Assembly: GCF_018905915.1 (NCBI RefSeq)
Contig: NZ_CP064782.1
Location: forward strand, 806,001-870,000
DNA: 64,000 nucleotides
Origin: Azospira inquinata
Lineage (GTDB): Bacteria; Pseudomonadota; Gammaproteobacteria; Burkholderiales; Rhodocyclaceae
Reading direction: 5' to 3'
Below, piece by piece: positions 36,175-46,223 of this stretch. Within the stretch, counting starts at the first letter, position 1. Each line of letters begins with the position of its first letter. The notes beneath the pieces were generated by a model, which had not been told where the DNA came from, ran no database searches, and was given only the letters and a program-made list of their open reading frames with translations. A program made the translations under genes and the position numbers.

Positions 36175-37548
36175 TCAGGCCGGATTGATCAGGTTCACAT
36201 TCACCCCCATGATCAGGGCCGTTTCCGCCGTGGAGGTACCGCTAAAGGTCTTGCTGGCCGCATCCGCATGCCAGCCGGAAGAAGCGCTGCCGCCACCGCC
36301 GGAAAAGTCGAAGGGACCGATGCGCAGGCCGCCGCAGACTTGCCACTTTTCCGAGAAGGACTGGAAGGTGGAGGAACTGACCGTGATGGAGAAGGAAGGT
36401 TTGTAACAGACCACCATGCCCACCTTCTGCACCGTCATGATGCCCTTGGGGCCCCACACCGCTTGGCTACCCCCATCCCCGTAGGGCGTATAGCCCCGGA
36501 CAAAGGGACCGTTAGCGATGGAGGAGACAAAAGAACCGTTGTACCAGCGCCCAGCCTGGATGGAAATCTGGTCCCAGGCCTTGAAATTGATGGAAACTTT
36601 GAGGGAGGAATCGCTGGCGAATTCGTCAATCCGCTCCCAGGAGCCCCCCACATTCACGCTCCAGAAGAAGTTGCCCACGGAGGTGCTGCCCTTGGCCCAG
36701 GTCTTGGAATAGTCGTAATCCGACTGGGAGTTGGAAAAGCCGATGGAGCCGCTACTGCCTCCGGTCCCGGACAGCACCTTGCTCATCCAGGTGGTGGCGT
36801 CCATGCTCAGGGAGTAGGCCGGTACCAAGGGGAAACCGGATAGGCTGGAATCCTGGAACTGGGTGTAGTAATCCTTGTTGTTCGATCGGCTCAGAGCATC
36901 CGTGAGGCCGGGGGTGGCGGTTTCGGAGATCAATTCGTTTAGAACAGCTTGCTGAGAATCCATATTCTTACCCGCCGAATCCAGTTGGGATTGCCACGCT
37001 TTCCCTCCCATGGACCCCAACCAGAGCTCGAAGACCGGATTGTTGGTCCCCCCGGTTGCCTTGATATAGTCCGCCTGAGCCTGGGCATAAATGGTTTTGT
37101 AATTATTGACAGCAATCTGATACATATTGCGAGCCTGATCAATCTGGGCCTGCAATCGGGGATCGGAGGTCGCGGCACTGACCACGCTGAGCATAGTCGT
37201 ATAACTATCATTGAAGGTCGTGCCAGCAGAAGTGTATTGGCCGGTGGCGCTGAACTGGGGCACTTCCGCACAGAAATCCCACTGGGCGGCGGCGGTGTAA
37301 CCGCTATTCGCAACCGGCCAATTCCAGGTGGTAAAGGGGTAAACCAACTGGAAATTCTGGGGGCTCACCCCCAGACCATCCACGATGGCGCCATAGAGGT
37401 GATTCCAGGCCTTATCGTTGACGTCGGCCGCCTCCACGGTGGTCAAGGGAAACTCACTGGTGGTAGCCAGGGGATGGCGGGTATTGCGCATATCCAGGGT
37501 AGTCAGCAGCGCCCCGTCTTCCAGGGTAGGTGTGAAAAATTTACGCAT
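36175..37548 (-). CDS. Unrecognised 457-residue protein
   Basis: I do not recognise a family. There is no signal peptide and no membrane segment. Residues 1-210 look partly helical (SDPRLQAQIDQARNMYQIAV, YAQAQADYIKATGG). The rest is rich in Ser, Gly, Thr and aromatic residues in a beta-like pattern (SVNVGGSWERIDEF, VKVSINF-like and FSITVSSSTFQSF segments) and ends LIMGVNVNLINPA. Ser/Gly-rich tracts (about residues 255-260 and 410-417) break it into pieces. GGAGAAA precedes the ATG. It has its own promoter-like palindrome and terminator. The composition differs from its neighbours, which suggests acquisition. A secreted or cytosolic beta-rich effector or carbohydrate-type fold is possible, but this is speculation. 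Confidence 0.7.
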   Translation of the reverse strand: MRKFFTPTLEDGALLTTLDMRNTRHPLATTSEFPLTTVEAADVNDKAWNHLYGAIVDGLGVSPQNFQLVYPFTTWNWPVANSGYTAAAQWDFCAEVPQFSATGQYTSAGTTFNDSYTTMLSVVSAATSDPRLQAQIDQARNMYQIAVNNYKTIYAQAQADYIKATGGTNNPVFELWLGSMGGKAWQSQLDSAGKNMDSQQAVLNELISETATPGLTDALSRSNNKDYYTQFQDSSLSGFPLVPAYSLSMDATTWMSKVLSGTGGSSGSIGFSNSQSDYDYSKTWAKGSTSVGNFFWSVNVGGSWERIDEFASDSSLKVSINFKAWDQISIQAGRWYNGSFVSSIANGPFVRGYTPYGDGGSQAVWGPKGIMTVQKVGMVVCYKPSFSITVSSSTFQSFSEKWQVCGGLRIGPFDFSGGGGSASSGWHADAASKTFSGTSTAETALIMGVNVNLINPA

Positions 37549-37914
37549 GGTCTTTCTCCGAACAATGGGTGCATCGCGAAAGAAACAGCTACGTGGTCAA
37601 AGCCCCGGCCACGCCGGAGAAAACGGCACTTAACCGCCATCACCGGGAGCCCATTGTGCGCCCCAAAAAATAAATGACAATTGAATTTAATGATCGATTT
37701 GTCATATATCCGTAACAGGCCTTTGAGCCCGGCGAGAACAGGCGCCCTCCTCCAGGTATCAGCGTTCGGGAAAGGGCGCCAGCAACGGGTTCGCCCGGGG
37801 GAACACCTCCCAAACGGCCGACAGGCAACGTGCTATCATCCCTCGAACTTTTTGCAGCGCCCGTCCTGGGGCTCCTGGCACCGGGGCGGAAACCGCGTAT
37901 TTCTGAGGTTTCCC
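37549..37914. other. Divergent intergenic region around 37.7 kb
   Basis: About 366 bp lie between the 457-residue gene (minus) and the thioredoxin-like gene (plus). The stretch 37670-37712 is AT-rich and holds the palindrome and promoter candidate listed separately. No gene is seen. Confidence 0.5.
37653..37705 (-). promoter_or_regulatory. Candidate promoter with overlapping inverted repeat
   Basis: On the minus strand TTGTCA (37675-37680) and CACAAT (37653-37658) stand 16 bp apart as -35 and -10 candidates for the 457-residue gene. The -35 lies in one arm of an inverted repeat, ATGACAA at 37674-37680 and TTGTCAT at 37699-37705, spaced by 18 bp. That placement would suit an operator. Confidence 0.4.
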
Positions 37915-38469
37915 ATGGTCAGTCTCACCACTCCGGTCTGCGACTTCGGTTGGCAGGCACCGGATTTTGACTTGCCCGGCACCGACGGGCGACGCCACAC
38001 CCTGGCTTCGGCAAAAGGCCCCCGGGGGCTCCTGGTAATGTTCATCTGCAATCACTGCCCCTATGTGCAGGCCGTTGCCCCCCGGCTGGTCACCGACAGC
38101 CGCCGCCTGATGAGTGCGGGCATTGGCTGCATTGCCATTCTCAGTAACGACGCCACCGAATACCCGGAAGACAGTTTCGAGCACATGGTGGCCCAGGGCC
38201 GGGAATGGGCCCTGCCCTTCCCCTATGTTTGGGACGGGGACCAGACGATTGCCAAGGCCTATGGGGCTGTATGCACCCCGGACTTCTTTGGCTTCAACGC
38301 CGATCTGGGCCTCCAGTACCGGGGCCGGCTGGACGACACGGGGCGGAATCCGCCCCGGCCCGATTCCCGCCGGGAACTGGTGGAAGCCATGCTCCAGGTG
38401 GCCCGCACGGGCCAAGGCCCGGCGGAGCAGATTCCCAGCATCGGCTGCTCCATCAAATGGAAGGCCTAG
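37915..38469 (+). CDS. Thioredoxin-family (AhpC/TSA-like) protein
   Basis: This 184-residue soluble protein opens with WQAPDFDLPGTDGRRHTL and then has LLVMFICNHCPYVQAVAPRL. The redox motif CNHC lies where thioredoxins have CxxC. This subfamily is common and uncharacterised; a role in thiol-disulfide or peroxide handling is likely. GAGG lies six bases before the ATG at 37915; the frame is open further upstream without coding character. The stop codon overlaps the start of the next gene by 13 bases, so the two are translationally coupled. Confidence 0.88.
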   Translation: MVSLTTPVCDFGWQAPDFDLPGTDGRRHTLASAKGPRGLLVMFICNHCPYVQAVAPRLVTDSRRLMSAGIGCIAILSNDATEYPEDSFEHMVAQGREWALPFPYVWDGDQTIAKAYGAVCTPDFFGFNADLGLQYRGRLDDTGRNPPRPDSRRELVEAMLQVARTGQGPAEQIPSIGCSIKWKA

Positions 38470-39296
38470 ACTTTTCTCCCCACCGGGCCCGCCCCTGGGT
38501 CGAGGCGGTCATCGCCGCCGTGCACAAGACGGCCCGGGAGGAAATCGTGCCCCGCTTCATGGGGGTCACCCAGCAGGTCAAGGACGACGGCACCCTGTTT
38601 TCCGAGGCCGACCTGGCCTCCCAGCGCTCCCTGGTGGAGAGCCTGCCCCGCATCGTGCCCTGCCCGGTGATCGGGGAGGAAATGTCCCGCAATCACCAGG
38701 AAATCGCCCTCACCCAGGGGGGCGGGGACGTGTGGTGTATCGACCCCATCGACGGCACCACCAATTTCATCAACGGCCTGCCCTTTTTCGCCGTCTCCGT
38801 GGCCCTGTTGCACAACTACCGGCCCTGGCTGGGGGTCACCTACAACCCCATGAGCAATGAGCTGTTCTATGCCTGGGAAGGCGGCGGGGCCTACCTGAAT
38901 GGCAAGCCTCTGCCCCTGCGCCAAGTCACCCAGCGCATCGGGGAAGCGGTGGCCAATGTGGACCTGAAACGGCTGGATAAGCCTTTGGCGGAGCGCATTG
39001 CCAGCGCCCCGCCTTTTTATTCCCATCGTAATTTTGGCAGCAGCACCCTGGAATGGTGTCAGGTGGCCGCAGGCCGGGTGGACGCCTATCTCCACGGCGG
39101 CCAGATGCTCTGGGATTACGCCGCCGGCAGCCTGATTCTGAAGGAGGCGGGGGGCTATATGTGCACCCTGGCCTGCGACGACTTTCACCAGGACAAGCTG
39201 TGGCGCCGCCAGGTAGTGGCGGCCCTCAATCCCACCGTATTCACCGCCTGGCGGGACTGGCTGCGGGCCAATAACCCGCCGCCCCCCCAAGCCTAG
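38457..39296 (+). CDS. Inositol monophosphatase-family phosphatase
   Basis: This 279-residue Mg2+-dependent phosphatase has the family motifs GEEM (metal ligand), WCIDPIDGTTNFINGLPFFA and the C-terminal WDYAAGSLILKEAGG. Substrates in this family include inositol-1-phosphate, histidinol phosphate, PAP and sugar bisphosphates, and sequence alone does not decide. The start I chose (38457) overlaps the preceding thioredoxin-like gene by 13 bases. It converges on the GGDEF-EAL gene with only seven bases between stops. Confidence 0.88.
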   Translation: MEGLDFSPHRARPWVEAVIAAVHKTAREEIVPRFMGVTQQVKDDGTLFSEADLASQRSLVESLPRIVPCPVIGEEMSRNHQEIALTQGGGDVWCIDPIDGTTNFINGLPFFAVSVALLHNYRPWLGVTYNPMSNELFYAWEGGGAYLNGKPLPLRQVTQRIGEAVANVDLKRLDKPLAERIASAPPFYSHRNFGSSTLEWCQVAAGRVDAYLHGGQMLWDYAAGSLILKEAGGYMCTLACDDFHQDKLWRRQVVAALNPTVFTAWRDWLRANNPPPPQA

Positions 39297-39303
39297 AACC
39301 GGC

Positions 39304-41874
39304 CTAGATCCGGTTGCCCTGGGGCGGCTGCCAATGCCGCTCCAACACGTTCCGGGCCGGACGGCCCACGTAGTAGCCCTGGGCCAGATCAATGCCCATG
39401 CGGCCCAGCTCTTCCAGCACTTCCTTGCTTTCCACGTATTCCGCCACCACCCGGATATTCAGTTCATGGGCCAGGGCATTCATGCTCTGCACAAAGGCCC
39501 GATCCTTGGCGTTATTCAGGATATTGGCGACAAAATCCCCTTCCACCTTGAGGAAATCCACGGGGAAGCGGCGCAGATAGTGGAAGGAAGAAAAGCCGGA
39601 GCCGAAGTCGTCGATGGCCAGCTTAAAGCCGTCGAATTTCAGGTCATTGAGGAAGCGCTCCAGCAGGGAGAGGTTTTTCACCGTATCCCGCTCCGTAATC
39701 TCAAAGACGATGCGGTCCGGCTGGATGCCGCTATCGCTGACGATCTGGCGCAGGGAGCGGGCAAATTCCTTGAGCACCATGGCCCGGGGCGACAGATTGA
39801 TGAAAATGAAGCCGTCGTGGCCCGAATCCTTGAGCTGGTCTAAAGCCTTCTCGATTACCAAGCAATCCAGGCGATGGATGACGCCGATCTTTTCCGCCAG
39901 TTCGATGAATTCATCCGCCCGCAGCAGATGGCCATCCACTTCCATGCGGGAGAGCACTTCGTAGGCCATGACCTCCTGGCCCTGAATGTCCAGAATGGGC
40001 TGGTAGAAAGGAATGATGGCCTTTTCTTCCACGGCGGTAAGGATGGTGACGCTGCGCTGGGAAATATCCCGGAACACTTCCATGGCGTCCTCGGCGGTGG
40101 GCACCGCCACCCGCTCTTTCCCTTCCGCCTTAGCCTTGTACATCATGTTGTCGGCGAAGAGGAACAGGTCCTTGGCCTCCGTGGCATGGTCCGGATAAAC
40201 GGACAGGCCGATGGAGGCGGAACAATGGAGCCCTTCCCCGCCCGGCGCCTGGACCGTGGTATTGCGGGCCGCATCCAGGATGCGATAGGCCACGGTACAG
40301 CTTTCCTGGAAATCTGCTTCGGGCAGCACCACCACAAATTCGTCCCCGCCGTAGCGGGCGAAAATATCCCCGCCCCGCAGGGCACCCCGCACTTCCCGGG
40401 CGAATTGCTGGAGGAATTTGTCCCCCACCGCGTGGCCGTAGTTGTCATTGACCAGCTTGAAGTTGTCCAGGTCGATGAGCAACAGCCCGAAATGGAGCTG
40501 GTGACGTTGAGCCCGGCCCACTTCGTAGCCCAGCATTTCCCAAAATACCCGCTGGTTGAACAGGTCGGTCAGGGGGTCCCGGGTGGCGTAATACTCCAAA
40601 TCCTTGGTGTACTTGTAGATGGCCTTCACCGAGCCCACCACATTGAGCAGGGTGGAAAGCACGCTGTCCAGCACCAGATGGCGGGTATCGTCTTCCAGCT
40701 CGTCGGCCTGGACCCCAATGCCCACAATACCGCCGATCTTGGGGGTATCCACGAAGAAGGATTTGACCCGCAGGCGCACTTCCTCTTCCCCCAGCTCCAC
40801 CGGCTCGCCGCCCAGCTGGGCCACGTGATGGTTGATATGGACGCTGGTCAGGTCAGAAAAGCGGGGGTTGTTGTTCAGCACTTCCCGGATATAGCGCTCC
40901 ACCCGTTCCTTGGTCATGGACGTGGGGGTGCGGTACCAGAAAATTTCCAGGTCAAAGAGTTCGTCGTCGATCTGGAAAATGGAAAAGAGCACGTGGGCAT
41001 TGAGCACCTTGTTGATATCCACCACCAGGTGATTCACGTACTCCCGCCAGTCCCGGATGATGTCCGAGGTAATGACGAATTTTTCCAGGAGGCCGATTTC
41101 GAACTTGAGCATGTCCTTATCCACCGCGATAGTCCGCAGCTTGCTCACCAGTTCCTCGATCGCCTGAAAAATGCGCCCCAGTTCCGTAAAGGTGGGGCGC
41201 TGCTGGCCTAATTCCAGCTTCCGTAGATCGGACACCCCATTCACCCCGGCCACACCGTCCTCCACCGCCCGCAGGGCGGATTCCAGCCGGTAATTGACCC
41301 ACCACACGGCGAGCAGGGCCACCACGCCGCAAAGGGGAATAAGGGCAGCCAGGGACCAGAAAAATTGCTTGCGCGCCTCGGTCACCTCGGTCTGAAGATT
41401 CTGCCGGACCTCAATGACCCCCAGCACATCCCCTGACACCACATTGGTGTGACAGCCCAAGCAACGTTGTTCCGCCTTCAGGGGATAGACAAAGCGCACC
41501 GTCCGCCCTTCCACCGCCTGACCGGATTGGCCACTGGCAAGGGCACCGCGCAGCAGGCCGTCCAGGGGCGGCTGGCCGATTTTGCCGAAGCGGGCCTCCA
41601 CCCGGGGGCCCCGGTAAATACCCACCTGGGTACGGGAATCCTTGGTGGCCTCCCGCAGACCACCGAGAAAATGTTCCGCCTGGGCCCGACTCCAGCCCGT
41701 GCTCATTAATTCGAACATGGCGGCAAAAGTGGTCTGGGCCGTCACTGCCGCATCTGTCTGGGCCTTTTCCTGCACCGTGGCATCAAAAGCCCGGCTCACC
41801 GCCCAATAACCGCCGCCGAAAAAAACCAGGGCCACGAGAGCCGAGGTGGCCAGCACAAAAGTCCGAATTCGCAT
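39304..41874 (-). CDS. GGDEF-EAL protein with periplasmic c-type haem motif
   Basis: This 856-residue inner-membrane protein has a helix at about residues 6-28 and another at about 170-192. Between them lies a periplasmic domain of about 140 residues with CLGCH at 138-142, a covalent haem c site (DUF3365/Tll0287-like). A HAMP-like and GAF-like cytoplasmic stretch follows. The GGDEF domain has RYGGDEFVVV intact, so it can make cyclic-di-GMP. In the EAL domain the signature reads EVL, but the catalytic residues appear kept (AIDDFGSGFSS, FINLSPRAM, FEITERD, AEYVE), so hydrolysis is also possible. It probably couples redox or gas sensing to cyclic-di-GMP. Confidence 0.9.
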   Translation of the reverse strand: MRIRTFVLATSALVALVFFGGGYWAVSRAFDATVQEKAQTDAAVTAQTTFAAMFELMSTGWSRAQAEHFLGGLREATKDSRTQVGIYRGPRVEARFGKIGQPPLDGLLRGALASGQSGQAVEGRTVRFVYPLKAEQRCLGCHTNVVSGDVLGVIEVRQNLQTEVTEARKQFFWSLAALIPLCGVVALLAVWWVNYRLESALRAVEDGVAGVNGVSDLRKLELGQQRPTFTELGRIFQAIEELVSKLRTIAVDKDMLKFEIGLLEKFVITSDIIRDWREYVNHLVVDINKVLNAHVLFSIFQIDDELFDLEIFWYRTPTSMTKERVERYIREVLNNNPRFSDLTSVHINHHVAQLGGEPVELGEEEVRLRVKSFFVDTPKIGGIVGIGVQADELEDDTRHLVLDSVLSTLLNVVGSVKAIYKYTKDLEYYATRDPLTDLFNQRVFWEMLGYEVGRAQRHQLHFGLLLIDLDNFKLVNDNYGHAVGDKFLQQFAREVRGALRGGDIFARYGGDEFVVVLPEADFQESCTVAYRILDAARNTTVQAPGGEGLHCSASIGLSVYPDHATEAKDLFLFADNMMYKAKAEGKERVAVPTAEDAMEVFRDISQRSVTILTAVEEKAIIPFYQPILDIQGQEVMAYEVLSRMEVDGHLLRADEFIELAEKIGVIHRLDCLVIEKALDQLKDSGHDGFIFINLSPRAMVLKEFARSLRQIVSDSGIQPDRIVFEITERDTVKNLSLLERFLNDLKFDGFKLAIDDFGSGFSSFHYLRRFPVDFLKVEGDFVANILNNAKDRAFVQSMNALAHELNIRVVAEYVESKEVLEELGRMGIDLAQGYYVGRPARNVLERHWQPPQGNRI

Positions 41875-42167
41875 GTTTCCTCACCTAAAGGCCCCGTCTG
41901 CCGGGGGCCAGGGTTCAACCGTGTTGTTTTTATGGGTTGTCGCACCGCCAAGGCGAGATTCAAAACCAATGCGCCGTCCCAGGCCAGGAAATATTCCATG
42001 AAAAGCCCCGAGCCCCCAAGCTTTTTCCGCATTTTCTCCCCACCAATAGGGATAACCCCTAGGAGCGGTCCGCCGGGGCGGGGGAAAGAGTAGAATCCGC
42101 CAGCAGAGTGCCGAGGTCTGCGCCGCAGCCCGGCCTTTCTTTTTGACCCCTGTTTTTCGGAGTATCG

Positions 42168-43172
42168 ATGTCCCGACTGTCCTTGAGCCGCTATTTGACC
42201 GAAACCCGGCGCCGTCAGCCCACCTTGGACACCTCCCTCTGCCAGTTGGTAGAAGGGGTGGCGGAAGCCTGCAAAGCCATTGCCGCCGCCATCGGCAAAG
42301 GGGGATTGGCCGGAGTGCTGGGGGAAGCGGGTAGCGACAATGTGCAGGGGGAAGCCCAGAAAAAGCTGGACGTGATCTCCAACCAGGTGCTGCTGGACAC
42401 CAACAGCCACAGCGGCCTCCTGGCGGGCATGGCGTCGGAAGAGATGGAAGTTCCCTTCCCCATTCCGGAGGGAGCGCCCCAGGGCAAATACCTGCTGCTG
42501 TTCGATCCCCTGGACGGCTCTTCCAACATCGACGTGAACATTTCAGTGGGCACCATTTTCTCCATTCTGGCCTGTCCGGACGGGAGCAACGGCGCCCATG
42601 AAAGCGCCTATCTCCAGGCGGGCAGCCGTCAGGTGGCCGCCGGTTACGTGGTCTACGGCCCGGCCACCCAGCTGGTGCTGACCCTGGGGGCCGGGGTGCA
42701 TAGCTTCACCCTGGACCGGGAGACGGGCACTTTCCTCCTCACCCAGGAAAACCTGCGTATTCCGGAAGAAACCCGGGAATTTTCCATCAACATGTCCAAC
42801 CAGCGCTTCTGGGAGGCCCCGGTGCAGCGCTATGTGGCGGAATTGCAAGCAGGCAAGACCGGGCCCCGGGGCAAGGACTACAACATGCGCTGGGTGGGCT
42901 CCATGGTGGCGGATGTGCACCGCATCCTGACCCGGGGCGGAGTCTTCCTCTACCCCTTGGACAGCAAGATGCAGGACAAGGGGGGCAAGCTGCGCCTGTT
43001 GTATGAAGCCAATCCCATGAGCCTGCTGGTGGAACAGGCGGGAGGCGCCGCCAGCACGGGCCGTCAGCCCATTCTGGACATCGCCCCCGGCGCCCTGCAC
43101 CAGCGGGTGCCGGTGATTCTGGGCTCCCGGGCAGAAGTGGCCCGGGCCGTCGCCTGCCACCAAGAAGCCTGA
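42168..43172 (+). CDS. cbbF: Fructose-1,6-bisphosphatase class I
   Basis: This 334-residue enzyme hydrolyses fructose-1,6-bisphosphate in gluconeogenesis and the Calvin cycle. The metal-site motif [21 protein letters not shown] lies near residue 112, and [20 protein letters not shown] lies toward the end; the length is normal. It is followed after three bases by phosphoribulokinase, which supports the name cbbF rather than a purely gluconeogenic fbp. A TAGAAT hexamer at 42091-42096 may be its -10 element. Confidence 0.96.
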   Translation: MSRLSLSRYLTETRRRQPTLDTSLCQLVEGVAEACKAIAAAIGKGGLAGVLGEAGSDNVQGEAQKKLDVISNQVLLDTNSHSGLLAGMASEEMEVPFPIPEGAPQGKYLLLFDPLDGSSNIDVNISVGTIFSILACPDGSNGAHESAYLQAGSRQVAAGYVVYGPATQLVLTLGAGVHSFTLDRETGTFLLTQENLRIPEETREFSINMSNQRFWEAPVQRYVAELQAGKTGPRGKDYNMRWVGSMVADVHRILTRGGVFLYPLDSKMQDKGGKLRLLYEANPMSLLVEQAGGAASTGRQPILDIAPGALHQRVPVILGSRAEVARAVACHQEA

Positions 43173-43175
43173 GCC

Positions 43176-44051
43176 ATGTCCGTCCAGCATCCCATCATTG
43201 CGGTCACCGGCTCCTCCGGCGCCGGGACCACCACGGTGCGCAAGACGTTTGAACGCATTTTCTGGCGGGAAAACGTCAATGCGGCCCTGGTGGATGGGGA
43301 TGCCTTCCACAAATACACCCGGGCGGAAATGGGCGCCGCCATTCGCACAGCGGAAAACTCCGGACACCAGCCCCCGTCCCACTTCGGTCCAGGCAGCAAC
43401 CTGCTCCCCGAATTGGAAGAGCTGTTCCGGGAGTACGGGGAACAGGGCACGGGGGAATTCCGCCACTACATCCACGACGAGGTGGATGCGGCGGCCTGGG
43501 GCCAGGAAATCGGCACCTTTACCCCGTGGACGCCCCTGCCGGAAGAAACGGATATGCTGTTTTACGAAGGCCTCCACGGCGCCTTCAAGCACGGCACGGT
43601 GGATGTGGCCAAGCACGTGGATTTGCTCATCGGCGTGGTGCCCACCATCAACCTGGAGTGGATTCAGAAAATCCATCGGGACACCCACATGCGGGGCTAT
43701 TCCCTGGAAGCGGTGACCCAGAGCATCCTGCGCCGGATGCACGACTACGTGCATTACATCACCCCCCAGTTTTCCCGCACCCACATCAATTTCCAGCGGG
43801 TGCCGGTGGTGGACACCTCCAACCCCTTCATCGCCCGGGATATTCCGGCCCAGGATGAAAGCATGGTGGTGATCCGCTTTGCCGACCCCCGGGGGGTGGA
43901 TTTCCCCTATCTGGTGACCATGATCAACGATTCCTTCATGTCCCGGGCCAACACCATCGTGATCCCCGGAGGCAAGCTGGACCTGGCCATGCAGCTCATT
44001 CTCACGCCCCGCATCTGGCGCCTCATGGAACAGCGGGAACGCCGCAGCTAG
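43176..44051 (+). CDS. cbbP: Phosphoribulokinase
   Basis: This 291-residue enzyme phosphorylates ribulose-5-phosphate to ribulose-1,5-bisphosphate, the CO2 acceptor of RuBisCO. The P-loop VTGSSGAGTTTVRKTF is at the N-terminus, and EGLHGAFKHGTVDVAKHVDL and YVHYITPQFSRTHINFQRVP are family hallmarks. It is the proteobacterial (class I) size. Its only known use is the Calvin cycle, so the organism should encode RuBisCO elsewhere. It sits between cbbF and transketolase. Confidence 0.96.
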   Translation: MSVQHPIIAVTGSSGAGTTTVRKTFERIFWRENVNAALVDGDAFHKYTRAEMGAAIRTAENSGHQPPSHFGPGSNLLPELEELFREYGEQGTGEFRHYIHDEVDAAAWGQEIGTFTPWTPLPEETDMLFYEGLHGAFKHGTVDVAKHVDLLIGVVPTINLEWIQKIHRDTHMRGYSLEAVTQSILRRMHDYVHYITPQFSRTHINFQRVPVVDTSNPFIARDIPAQDESMVVIRFADPRGVDFPYLVTMINDSFMSRANTIVIPGGKLDLAMQLILTPRIWRLMEQRERRS

Positions 44052-44165
44052 GCCCCTCCCAGGGGTTTTCCCCTAGCCCCCACGGCTGGCAAAAAGGCCT
44101 GATAAAGCGGATAATTCCGGCTTTTTCCAACGGTCATTGCCGCCCAGCGGCCGCCCCGGAGCCCC

Positions 44166-46151
44166 ATGCAATACAGTCCCCTTACCAGTGCCATTCGCGC
44201 CCTCGCCATGGACGCGGTTCAGAAAGCCAATTCCGGTCACCCGGGCATGCCCATGGGCATGGCGGAGATTGCGGAAGTCCTGTGGCGCCGCCACCTGAAG
44301 CACAATCCCAACAATCCCCATTGGGCGGACCGGGACCGTTTTGTGCTCTCCAATGGGCACGGCTCCATGCTGCTCTACGCCCTGCTGCACCTGACGGGCT
44401 ATCCGGTAAGCATTGAGGACCTGAAGCACTTCCGCCAATTCCAGTCCCGTACCCCGGGCCACCCGGAAGTGGGCCACACCCCTGGAGTGGAAACCACCAC
44501 CGGCCCCCTGGGCCAGGGCATCACCAACGCGGTGGGCATGGCCATTGCCGAAAAGCTGCTGGCTGCCGAATTTAACCGGCCCGACCACCCCATCGTGGAT
44601 CACCACACCTACGTCTTCCTGGGGGATGGCTGTCTCATGGAGGGGGTTTCCCACGAAGCCTGCTCCCTGGCGGGCACCCTGGGCCTGGGCAAGCTCATCG
44701 CCTTCTACGACGATAACGGCATTTCCATCGACGGCAACGTCCAGGGCTGGTTCACCGACGATACCCCGAAGCGCTTTGAAGCCTACGGCTGGCAGGTGAT
44801 CCCCAACGTGGACGGCCACAGCAGCGCCGCCATCGAGGCCGCCCTGGTGCAGGCCCAGGCGGAAGGCAACAAGCCCACCCTGATCTGCTGCAAGACCAAG
44901 ATCGGCATGGGCTCCCCCAACAAGGCGGATAGCCACGATTGCCACGGTTCCCCCCTGGGAGACGAGGAAATCGCCGCCACCCGCAAGGCCATCGGCTGGG
45001 ATTACCCGCCCTTTGAAATTCCCGCGGACATCTACGCCGCCTGGGACGCCAAAGCCAAGGGCGATGCGGCGGAAGCGGCCTGGAATCAGGCCTTCGCTGC
45101 CTACCAGGCCGCCTACCCGGAACTGGCCGCCAGCTTCACCCGGCGCATGTCCGGGGAACTGCCCGCCCAGTGGGACGCAGCCAAGCAACACTACCTGGAA
45201 GCCACCCGTGCCAAGGCGGAAACCATCGCCAGCCGCAAAGCCAGCCAGAACGCCATCAACGGCTACGCCCCGGCCCTGCCCGAACTGCTGGGCGGCTCCG
45301 CTGACCTGGCCGGTTCTAACCTGACCCTCTGGAAGGGGGCCCAGGGCGTGACCCGCAACGGGGGCGGCAACTACCTCTTCTACGGGGTGCGGGAATTCGC
45401 CATGACCGCCATTGCTAACGGCCTGGCCCTGCACGGGGGCTTCATCCCTTACACCGCCACCTTCCTGGTGTTTTCCGATTACGCCCGTAACGCCATCCGT
45501 ATGGCCGGGCTGATGAAAATCCGCCAGGTGATGGTGTACACCCACGACTCCATCGGCCTGGGGGAAGACGGTCCCACCCACCAGCCCGTGGAACATATTC
45601 CCTCCCTGCGCCTGATTCCCAATGTGGACGTATGGCGCCCGGCGGATGCCACGGAAACCGCCGTGGCCTGGGCTTACGGTATTGAACGCCGGGACGGCCC
45701 GTCCATCCTGGCCCTCTCCCGCCAAGGCCTGCCCACGGTCACCGGGGCCATTGATCCGGCCCAGATCCGCAAGGGCGGCTACATTTTGTCTGACGCCCAG
45801 GGCACCCCGGCCGTGGTGCTCATCGCCACCGGCTCCGAGATCAAGCTGGCCCTGGAAGCCCAACAGGCCCTGGCGGCGGAAGGCATTGCCGCCCGGGTGG
45901 TTTCCATGCCCAGCACCAACGTCTTTGACCGGCAGGACCCGGATTACCAGCGTCAAGTGCTGGGCCGGGGCATTCCCCGGGTAGCCATCGAAGCCGCCCA
46001 TCCGGACCTGTGGCGCAAGTACGTGGGCCTGGAAGGGGCGGTCATCGGCATCGCCCGCTTTGGCGAATCCGCCCCCGCCGGCAAGTTGCAGGAATTCTTC
46101 GGCTTCACCGTCGCCAACGTGGTTCAGGTGGTCAAAGCCACCCTGGCTTGA
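44166..46151 (+). CDS. tkt: Transketolase
   Basis: This 661-residue thiamine-diphosphate enzyme moves two-carbon units in the pentose phosphate and Calvin pathways. Motifs are [16 protein letters not shown] at the N-terminus, the ThDP site [15 protein letters not shown] and [14 protein letters not shown] toward the pyrimidine-binding domain. The length is typical. GGAG lies just before the ATG. A GATAAT near 44110 may give it its own promoter as well as read-through from cbbP. The gap to gap is 72 bp. Confidence 0.97.
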   Translation: MQYSPLTSAIRALAMDAVQKANSGHPGMPMGMAEIAEVLWRRHLKHNPNNPHWADRDRFVLSNGHGSMLLYALLHLTGYPVSIEDLKHFRQFQSRTPGHPEVGHTPGVETTTGPLGQGITNAVGMAIAEKLLAAEFNRPDHPIVDHHTYVFLGDGCLMEGVSHEACSLAGTLGLGKLIAFYDDNGISIDGNVQGWFTDDTPKRFEAYGWQVIPNVDGHSSAAIEAALVQAQAEGNKPTLICCKTKIGMGSPNKADSHDCHGSPLGDEEIAATRKAIGWDYPPFEIPADIYAAWDAKAKGDAAEAAWNQAFAAYQAAYPELAASFTRRMSGELPAQWDAAKQHYLEATRAKAETIASRKASQNAINGYAPALPELLGGSADLAGSNLTLWKGAQGVTRNGGGNYLFYGVREFAMTAIANGLALHGGFIPYTATFLVFSDYARNAIRMAGLMKIRQVMVYTHDSIGLGEDGPTHQPVEHIPSLRLIPNVDVWRPADATETAVAWAYGIERRDGPSILALSRQGLPTVTGAIDPAQIRKGGYILSDAQGTPAVVLIATGSEIKLALEAQQALAAEGIAARVVSMPSTNVFDRQDPDYQRQVLGRGIPRVAIEAAHPDLWRKYVGLEGAVIGIARFGESAPAGKLQEFFGFTVANVVQVVKATLA

Positions 46152-46223
46152 CCCCCCGTTTCCGGCCCCTTTGGGGGGCCGGAAACCCAACCGACAGATT
46201 TTTCGAGAGAGGAGAAGTTTGCC

